In this document: positions 54,414 through 64,000 of the stretch, in pieces
Numbering within the stretch: the first letter of the stretch is position 1
Layout: the number at the start of each line of letters is the position of its first letter
Source of the DNA: Eledone cirrhosa
Taxonomy: Eukaryota; Mollusca; Cephalopoda; Octopoda; Eledonidae
Reading direction: 5' to 3'
Assembly: GCA_964016885.1 (NCBI GenBank)
Contig: OZ024744.1
Coordinates: 70,999,348-71,063,347 of the forward strand
Length of the DNA: 64,000 nucleotides
Position numbers and translations under genes: made by a program
The notes under the pieces: generated by a model
Told to the model about the DNA's origin: nothing
Seen by the model: the letters and a program-made list of their open reading frames with translations, nothing else
The model's database searches: none

Positions 54414-55213
54414 TGTATTTATATCCGTCGAAAATCAGATGTTAAATTAGTTGAATTTTTATAAATATATATATTTTTTTAAATTGGCAGGTTTTGAATG
54501 AGAATATTGTTAAGTCATATGTAAGGGGCAGAAGGGGGAGGGGATATTTACAGAAATGGTAAGCTGTTTTCTTTGGAGGAGGAGGGGGGGGGGGCTTCTT
54601 TCCGTGAAAGAATTTTGATGATTTTGGTTTATTTATTCTAGGTAGGATTTCTCAAGCATAGTGAGAGAGGAGACTTAGGAGAGGTAATAGGTAGGACTGG
54701 TATGTTTGTATATGTGTTTATTTGTTTATTTCGTTTTGTTATTGTGTGTGTGAGGGGGGTGGGGGTGGGGTAAATAAAGCAGAAACATTTTTCTGAGTTT
54801 TATTGTTAGTATTCAATTGTTCCAGAGTTTTGGTCAGTTTGGTATGTAGAGTGAAGGTCAATGGATGGTAGAAGAATTTAGAAAATTTTATTTTTTGGAA
54901 TTCTGAGCTGGGTTTTTAAGTGTAGGTTTTTAATGTGGTATAGAATTCAGGAATTTATAGTTTTGTAGTGATTTATAGTTTAGTAGTGAGAGGGAATTTA
55001 GAGACCTATGGGTTAAGAGCCTTTGTAGGTTGATGGAGGTTGAGGTGTGTGGAGGGGGAACTTACCGTTTTGATGCCATTCATTTTATAACACATGCATC
55101 CCTGCTAGAATATAGTTATGGTTAATATATGCAGGCAAGCATTGTAACAGTTTGATTAGTGTGGATATTACTATTACTTGTGTAGGGTTACTAATGAATA
55201 TCCGACTACTTGC
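54414..55213. other. G/T-rich gene-free stretch
   Basis: G runs at 54586-54594 and 54755-54770. GTGATTTATAGTTT-like repeats near 54950. No coding signal. Confidence 0.6.
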
Positions 55214-55550
55214 AGATCCTCCTGGTAAGAGCGTCGGGCTTCACAATCGTGAGGTTGTGAGTTCGATTCTCGGACTGGGTGATACATTGTGTCCTTGAGC
55301 AAGACACTTTATTTCACGTTGCTCCAGTTCACTCAGCTGTAGAAATGAGTTTGTGACATCACTGGTGCCAAGCTGTATTGATCATTGCCTTTCCCTTGGA
55401 CAACATTGGTGGTGTGGAGAGGGGCAGTTGGTATGCAGAGGCGACTGTTGGCCTTTCACAGACAACCTTACCTGGACTTGTGCCTCGGAGGGTAACTTTC
55501 TAGATGCAAATCAAATGGTTATTCATGACTGAAGGGGATCTTTACCCCTT
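55214..55550 (+). mobile_element. SINE C, full length
   Basis: tRNA-like head CTGGTAAGAGCGTCGGGCTT with B box GAGTTCGATTCTC, then GAGCAAGACACTTTATTTCA and CTCAGCTGTAGAAATGAG as in SINE B. The C tail is GACATCACTGGTGCCAAGCT, CCTTTCCCTTGGACAACATT, CTTTCTAGATGCAAATC and CTTTACCCC. Confidence 0.88.
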
Positions 55551-55679
55551 CAAATGCAGGCTCTCCTGTAGATATACTCATACCTGCACACACACACACT
55601 GACGTTCATACATACATGTGTCCACTCTTCCACATATGCATGTACATACACATTTGTATACGCATGCCCACACATATGC

Positions 55680-55681
55680 AT

Positions 55682-55719
<38 letters not shown>

Positions 55720-55940
55720 GCCTGCATACACATAGATACACATGCACCATGATATACAGATACAGGAGTGCACAGATACACACACACACACATATATATA
55801 CACACCTGCATACACATAGATACACATGCACCCTGATATACAGATACAGGAGTGCACAGACACACACACACACACACATATATATACACACCTGCATACA
55901 CATAGATACACATGCACCCTGATATACAGATACAGGAGTG

Positions 55941-55971
<31 letters not shown>

Positions 55972-56256
55972 CTGCATACACATAGATACACATGCACCCT
56001 GATATACAGATACAGGAGTGCACAGATACACACACACACATATACACACCTGCATACACATAGATACACATGCACCCTGATATACAGATACAGGAGTGCA
56101 CAGATACACACACACACACATATACACACCTGCATACACATAGATACACATACACCCTGATATACAGATACAGGAGTGCACAGATACACACACACACATA
56201 TACACACCTGCATACACATAGATACACATGTACCCTGATATACAGATACAGGAGTG

Positions 56257-56287
<31 letters not shown>

Positions 56288-57124
56288 CTGCATACACATA
56301 GATACACATGTACCATGATATACAGATACAGGAGTGCACACACACACACACACATATACACACCTGCATACACATAGATACACATGCACCCTGATATACA
56401 GATACAGGAGTGCACACACACACACACACACATATACACACCTGCATACACATAGATACACATGCACCCTGATATACAGATACAGGAGTGCACACACACA
56501 CACACACACATATATACACACCTGCATACACATAGATACACATGAACACTGATATACAGATACAGGAGTGCACACACACACACACACATATATATACACA
56601 CCTGCATACACATAGATACACATGCACCCTGATATACAGACACAGGAGTGCACACACACACACACATATATATATACACACCTGCATACACATAGATACA
56701 CATGCACCCTGATATACAGATACAGGAGTGCACAGATACACACACACACATATACACACCTGCATACACATAGATACACATGCACACTGATATACAGACA
56801 CAGGAGTGCACATACACACACACACACACATATACACACCTGCATACACATAGATACACATGTACCCTGATATACAGATACAGGAGTGCACACACACACA
56901 CACATATATATATACACACCTGCATACACATAGATACACATGCACCCTGATATACAGATAGAGGAGTGCACAGATACACACACACATATATACACACCTG
57001 CATACACATAGATACACATGCACCCTGATATACAGACACAGGAGTGCACACACACACACACACATATATATACACCTGCATACACATAGATACACATGCA
57101 CACTGATATACAGACACAGGAGTG

Positions 57125-57157
<33 letters not shown>

Positions 57158-57680
57158 CTGCATACACATAGATACACATGCACCCTGATACACAGATACA
57201 GGAGTGCACAGATACACACACACATATATACACACCTGCATACACATAGATACACATGCACCCTGATATACAGATACAGGAGTGCACAGATACACACACA
57301 CACATATACACACCTGCATACACATAGATACACATGTACCCTGATACACAGATACAGGAGTGCACAGATACACACACACACATATACACACCTGCATACA
57401 CATAGATACACATGTACCCTGATATACAGATACAGGAGTGCACAGATACACACACACACACATATATATACACCTGCATACACATAGATACACATGCACC
57501 CTGATATACAGATACAGGAGTGCACAGATACACACACACACACATATACACACCTGCATACACATAGATACACATACACCCTGATATACAGATACAGGAG
57601 TGCACAGATACACACACACACATATACACACCTGCATACACATAGATACACATGTACCCTGATATACAGATACAGGAGTG

Positions 57681-57711
<31 letters not shown>

Positions 57712-58070
57712 CTGCATACACATAGATACACATGTACCATGATATACAGATACAGGAGTGCACACACACACACACACATATACACACCTGCATACACATA
57801 GATACACATGCACCCTGATATACAGATACAGGAGTGCACACACACACACACACACATATACACACCTGCATACACATAGATACACATGTACCCTGATATA
57901 CAGATACAGGAGTGCACACACACACACACACACATATACACACGTGCATACACATAGATACACATGCACCCTGATATACAGATACAGGAGTGCACAGATA
58001 CACACACACACATATACACACCTGCATACACATAGATACACATGCACCCTGATATACAGACACAGGAGTG

Positions 58071-58103
<33 letters not shown>

Positions 58104-58464
58104 CTGCATACACATAGATACACATGCACCCTGATATACAGATACAGGAGTGCACAGATACACACACACACATATACACACCTGCATACACATAGATACA
58201 CATGCACCCTGATATACAGATACAGGAGTGCACAGATACACACACACACATATACACACCTGCATACACATAGATACACATGCACCCTGATATACAGATA
58301 CAGGAGTGCACAGATACACACACACACATATACACACCTGCATACACATAGATACACATGCACCCTGATATACAGATACAGGAGTGCACAGATACACACA
58401 CACACATATATACACCTGCATACACATAGATACACATGCACACTGATATACAGACACAGGAGTG

Positions 58465-58497
<33 letters not shown>

Positions 58498-59412
58498 CTG
58501 CATACACATAGATACACATGCACCCTGATACACAGATACAGGAGTGCACAGATACACACACACATATATACACACCTGCATACACATAGATACACATGCA
58601 CCCTGATATACAGATACAGGAGTGCACAGATACACACACACACATATACACACCTGCATACACATAGATACACATGTACCCTGATACACAGATACAGGAG
58701 TGCACAGATACACACACACACATATACACACCTGCATACACATAGATACACATGTACCCTGATATACAGATACAGGAGTGCACAGATACACACACACACA
58801 CATATATATACACCTGCATACACATAGATACACATGCACCCTGATATACAGATACAGGAGTGCACAGATACACACACACACACATATACACACCTGCATA
58901 CACATAGATACACATACACCCTGATATACAGATACAGGAGTGCACAGATACACACACACACATATACACACCTGCATACACATAGATACACATGTACCCT
59001 GATATACAGATACAGGAGTGCACAGATACACACACACACATATACACACCTGCATACACATAGATACACATGCACCCTGATATACAGATACAGGAGTGCA
59101 CAGATACACACACACACACATATACACACCTGCATACACATAGATACACATGCACCCTGATATACAGATACAGGAGTGCACACACACACACACACACATA
59201 TACACACCTGCATACACATAGATACACATGTACCCTGATATACAGATACAGGAGTGCACACACACACACACACACATATACACACGTGCATACACATAGA
59301 TACACATGCACCCTGATATACAGATACAGGAGTGCACAGATACACACACACACATATACACACCTGCATACACATAGATACACATGCACCCTGATATACA
59401 GACACAGGAGTG

Positions 59413-59445
<33 letters not shown>

Positions 59446-60676
59446 CTGCATACACATAGATACACATGCACCCTGATATACAGATACAGGAGTGCACAGA
59501 TACACACACACACATATACACACCTGCATACACATAGATACACATGCACCCTGATATACAGATACAGGAGTGCACAGATACACACACACACATATACACA
59601 CCTGCATACACATAGATACACATGCACCCTGATATACAGATACAGGAGTGCACAGATACACACACACACATATACACACCTGCATACACATAGATACACA
59701 TGCACCCTGATATACAGATACAGGAGTGCACAGATACACACACATATACACACCTGCATACACATAGATACACATGCACCCTGATATACAGATACAGGAG
59801 TGCACAGATACACACACACACACACATATACACACCTGCATACACATAGATACACATGTACCCTGATATACAGATACAGGAGTGCACAGATACACACACA
59901 CACATATACACACCTGCATACACATAGATACACATGCACCCTGATATACAGATACAGGAGTGCACAGATACACACACACATATACACACCTGCATACACA
60001 TAGATACACATGCACCCTGATATACAGATACAGGAGTGCACAGATACACACACACACACATATACACACCTGCATACACATAGATACACATGCACCCTGA
60101 TATACAGATACAGGAGTGCACAGATACACACACACACACACATATACACACCTGCATACACATAGATACACATGTACCCTGATATACAGATACAGGAGTG
60201 CACAGATACACACACACACATATACACACCTGCATACACATAGATACACATGCACCCTGATATACAGATACAGGAGTGCACAGATACACACACACACACA
60301 TATACACACCTGCATACACATAGATACACATGCACCCTGATATACAGATACAGGAGTGCACAGATACACACACACACATATACACACCTGCATACACATA
60401 GATACACATGTACCCTGATATACAGATACAGGAGTGCACACACACACACACACACATATACACACCTGCATACACATAGATACACATGCACCCTGATATA
60501 CAGATACAGGAGTGCACAGATACACACACACACACACACATATACACACCTGCATACACATAGGTACACATGCACCCTGATATACAGATACAGGAGTGCA
60601 CAGATACACACACACACATATACACACCTGCATACACATAGGTACACATGTACCCTGATATACAGATACAGGAGTG

Positions 60677-60707
<31 letters not shown>

Positions 60708-62185
60708 CTGCATACACATAGATACACATGCACCCTGATATACAGATACAGGAGTGCACAGATACACACACACACATATACACACCTGCATACACATAGA
60801 TACACATGCACCCTGATATACAGATACAGGAGTGCACAGATACACACACACACATATACACACCTGCATACACATAGATACACATGCACCCTGATATACA
60901 GATACAGGAGTGCACACACACACACACACACATATATACACACCTGCATACACATAGATACACATGCACCCTGATATACAGACACAGGAGTGCACACACA
61001 CACACACACATATATATACACCTGCATACACATAGATACACATGCACCCTGATATACAGACACAGGAGTGCACACACACACACACACATATATACACACC
61101 TGCATACACATAGATACACATGCACCCTGATATACAGATACAGGAGTGCACACACACACACACACATATATACACACCTGCATACACATAGATACACATG
61201 CACCCTGATATACAGACACAGGAGTGCACAGATACACACACACACATATACACACCTGCATACACATAGATACACATGCACCTTGATATACAGATACAGG
61301 AGTGCACAGATACACACACACACACACACATATATACACACCTGCATACACATAGATACACATGCACACTGATATACAGACACAGGAGTGCACACACACA
61401 CACACACATATATACACACCTGCATACACATAGATACACATGCACCTTGATATACAGATACAGGAGTGCACAGATACACACACACACATATACACACCTG
61501 CATACACATAGATACACATGCACCCTGATATACAGACACAGGAGTGCACACACACACACACACATATATACACACCTGCATACACATAGATACACATGCA
61601 CCTTGATATACAGATACAGGAGTGCACAGATACACACACACACATATACACACCTGCATACACATAGATACACATGCACCCTGATATACAGACACAGGAG
61701 TGCACACACACACACACACACATATACACACCTGCATACACATAGATGCACATGCACCTTGATATACAGATACAGGAGTGCACAGATACACACACACACA
61801 TATATACACACCTGCATACACATAGATACACATGCACCCTGATATACAGATACAGGAGTGCACAGATACACACACACATATATACACACCTGCATACACA
61901 TAGATACACATGCACCCTGATATACAGATACAGGAGTGCACAGATACACACACACACATATACACACCTGCATACACATAGATACACATGCACACTGATA
62001 TACAGACACAGGAGTGCACACACACACACACACATATATATACACCTGCATACACATAGATACACATGCACACTGATATACAGACACAGTAGTGCACATA
62101 TACACACACACACACACATATATATACACACCTGCATACACATAGATACACATGCACACTGATATACAGATACAGGAGTGCACAG

Positions 62186-62227
<42 letters not shown>

Positions 62228-62395
62228 CTGCATACACATAGATACACATGCACCCTGATATACAGATACACACACACACATATATATATATATACACCTG
62301 CATACACATAGAAGTACACACACACACATATACACACCTGCATACACATAGATACACATGCACACTCATATACAGACACACACTCACACATACAT
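55680..62395. repeat. Satellite array, about 85 units of about 79 bp
   Basis: Each unit has CACACCTGCATACACATAGA, TACACATGCACCCTGATATA and CAGATACAGGAGTGCACA plus a variable (CA)n of roughly 8-30 bp. The minus strand of the unit contains no TAA, TAG or TGA in any frame, so all three minus frames stay open for about 2,270-2,300 codons; they are not genes. Variant units recur at fixed distances (1,340-1,342 and 1,423 bp), a higher-order organisation. The last units (62090-62395) are shorter and irregular. Confidence 0.97.
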
Positions 62396-62400
62396 ACATA

Positions 62401-62460
62401 CAGGGTGTCCCAAAAAATGTATACACACTTCAACGCCATTCTAATAAAAGTGTGTAAGCA
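62401..62460 (+). mobile_element. DNA-transposon terminal repeat fragment
   Basis: CAGGGTGTCCCAAAAAATGT after a TA-ending flank resembles the end at 44887 and mariner-like termini. Only about 60 bp is present before the SINE. Confidence 0.5.
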
Positions 62461-62465
62461 TCTCA

Positions 62466-62940
62466 TTTGCAGTGAGTGCTGGGTGCTTTTTTGCCGTGGC
62501 ACCTCCACGTCCACTTTACAGTGAGTGCTGGGTGCTTTTTTGCCGTGGCACCTCCACGTCCACTTTACAGTGAGTGCTGGGTGCTTTTTTGCCGTGGCAC
62601 CTCCACGTCCACTTTACAGTGAGTGCTGGGTGCTTTTTTGCCGTGGCACCTCCACGACCACTTTGCAGTGAGTGCTGGGTACTTTTTTTCCGTGGCGCCT
62701 ACACGTCCACTTTACAGTGAGTGCTGGGTGCTTTTTTGCCGTGGCACCTCTACGACCACTTTGCAGTGGAATGATAGGGACCCCAGTCCCTATCATCTCA
62801 TTTCTACAGCTGAGTAAACTGGAGCAATGTGAAATAAAGTGTCTTGCTCAAGGAAACAACACATCACCCGGTCTGAGAATTGAACTCACAACCTTTCGAT
62901 TGCAAGGCCAATGCTCTAACCACTAAGCCATGTGCCTCCA
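62466..62940 (-). mobile_element. SINE B with six tandem core modules
   Basis: The module starting GTGAGTGCTGGGTGCTTTTT is repeated at 62472, 62521, 62570, 62619, 62668 and 62717, exactly 49 bp apart. To the right the core, B box complement and head ...ACTAAGCCATGTGCCTCC are complete at 62940. The usual 3' block and GAT terminus are missing on the left, replaced by the fragment at 62401. Confidence 0.95.
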
Positions 62941-63481
62941 TTCTATCACTATCTCTCTCTATATATAATTCTTTGTCTCTCTGTTTGTCTCTTCTTATGC
63001 ATTCTCTAATGGCTGGACTAAATCAAATCAAATTCTACAGGGTAATAGTATTAGACCCCGGGAGTGTCAACATGTGATTTTATTTTCATTTGGATTAAAA
63101 CAATATAACCTTTTTTCTAAAATAATCTTTCTATAGTAGTCAACTATAGAAAATGACATTTTGTATGTGTATGTGTCTGTCTTAGTATATGCATGTGAAT
63201 GTATGTTAGCGTGTGTCTGTGAGTGTATGTGAGAGTGTAGATGTCACATTTTGTATGTGTATGTGTCTGTCTTAGTATATGTATGTGAATGTATGTGTGA
63301 GTGTATGTGTGTTGACTGACTTAACGATATTTTCTTTAGTCAACTTTAGTAAACCACCACACCATGACGTTAATCATTTTTATTTACATTTGGATTAAAA
63401 CAATAGAAAACAACACAACCATGTCACATTTTGTATATGAATATGTATGTGTGTGTGTGTGTGTGTGTGTTCATTAGGTGC
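62941..63481. other. Locally duplicated noncoding DNA
   Basis: ACATTTTGTATGTGTATGTG and GTCTGTCTTAGTATATG recur near 63155 and 63246 and in part at 63426 and 63780; CATTTGGATTAAAACAATA recurs at 63089 and 63387. No gene. Confidence 0.65.
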
Positions 63482-63492
63482 GTTATTAAATA

Positions 63493-63670
63493 GAATTGGC
63501 AGTATCAGTAGAGGGTTGGACGCCATGCTTTCTAGCATAGTTACGTCCCTTTACGGTTTGAGTTCAAATCCCGTCGAGGTTAACTTTGCCTTTCATCCTT
63601 ACGGGGTCGATAAAATAAAGTACCAGTAGTGTACTGGGTAATTGCTGGCCTTGTGCCAAAAGTAGAAACA
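63493..63670 (+). mobile_element. Group A SINE with 11-bp TSD
   Basis: Direct repeats GTTATTAAATA at 63482-63492 and 63671-63681. A-box-like TGGCAGTATCAGTAGAGGG, B-box-like GAGTTCAAATCCC, AAAGTACCAGT, GGCCTTGTGCC and AGTAGAAACA. A clean 178-bp short form. Confidence 0.94.
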
Positions 63671-63681
63671 GTTATTAAATA

Positions 63682-64000
63682 CACACACACATCAACACAT
63701 ACATGTACATATTTAGCGACTGACAAAAAAATGAGGTGAAAAGCTATGTGTGTGTCTGTGTGAATGTATGTCTGTGTGTGTCTGTCTTAGTATATGTATG
63801 TGAGAGTGTATGTGTGTGAGTGTTTAGCAACACTTTATTCATTTGGACACCAACAAAAAAATTACATAACGAATATTGTTTACCATAAGGTGCTTCAAGA
63901 TTGACAGATTTTCATTTCTAAATTATATTATCATTACAATATTGATATTTTTAAAAAATAATTATGAGAAAAAAAAAACATATCTTCATATTTATTATTT
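63682..64000. other. Gene-free end of window
   Basis: GT-rich to 63830, then AT-rich with A runs. Nothing recognisable. Confidence 0.6.

Noticed and set aside
55245..55290. Possible functional tRNA gene
   Set aside because: The B-box-like sequence belongs to the SINE C head; no complete cloverleaf, and SINE sequence continues downstream.
55550..62514. Minus-strand frames of 2,271, 2,282 and 2,302 codons
   Set aside because: All three overlap on one strand and consist of the 79-bp satellite translated in rotating phases; the unit simply lacks stop triplets on that strand.

Overview
This window looks like gene-poor nuclear DNA from a coleoid cephalopod, most likely an octopus. I find no host protein-coding gene, rRNA or true tRNA. 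It is a mosaic of tRNA-derived SINEs, 5'-truncated LINEs, a Penelope-like element, Helitrons, a split mariner, MITEs, foldback elements, microsatellites and two long tandem arrays. The organism call rests on SINE style, cephalopod-like repeat load and animal transposon families, and is inference. Nearly all long open frames here are low-complexity artefacts of repeats without stop codons.

Layout. 1-2.05 kb is an A/C-only trinucleotide array, followed by ATGC/ATGT and AG tracts inside a SINE. 2.4-9.9 kb holds SINEs, an inverted repeat, a MITE split by a SINE, and several 3' ends of one LINE. 9.9-13 kb has a second MITE and a 432-bp foldback. 13-17.4 kb has LINE pieces, including one with an internal inversion, a 48-bp array grown from a SINE core and a 700-bp GAT/GGT tract. 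18.5-20.75 kb is a mariner transposase pseudogene cut by two retroposons. 21-31 kb holds LINE relics, including the longest copy (28.0-30.6 kb) of a family with a YLDD reverse transcriptase. 30.8-37.7 kb is a Helitron cluster embedded in a 27-bp satellite. 38-39.5 kb is a LINE with reverse transcriptase motifs followed by a SINE. 41.3-44.2 kb is a Penelope-like element with a 0.9-kb inverted second copy of its 3' part. 44.9-55.5 kb is more LINE/SINE sequence with AT, CT and GT tracts. 55.7-62.4 kb is a satellite of about 79-bp units with a higher-order period near 1.34-1.42 kb. The rest holds a SINE with six tandem core units and a SINE with a clear target-site duplication.

How the parts relate. 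Three SINE groups are visible. Group A has a short tRNA-like head and a ...GGCCTTGTGCC... tail; a long form has a different 3' half. Group B has another tRNA-like head and a 3' end shared with two LINE lineages, here called L-i and L-ii; all these end in a GAT/ATG microsatellite. Group C has the group B head with an unrelated tail. The shared tails suggest that the LINEs mobilise the SINEs and seed the many GATGAT tracts. Family names L-i, L-ii, L-iii and NR are labels used only here.
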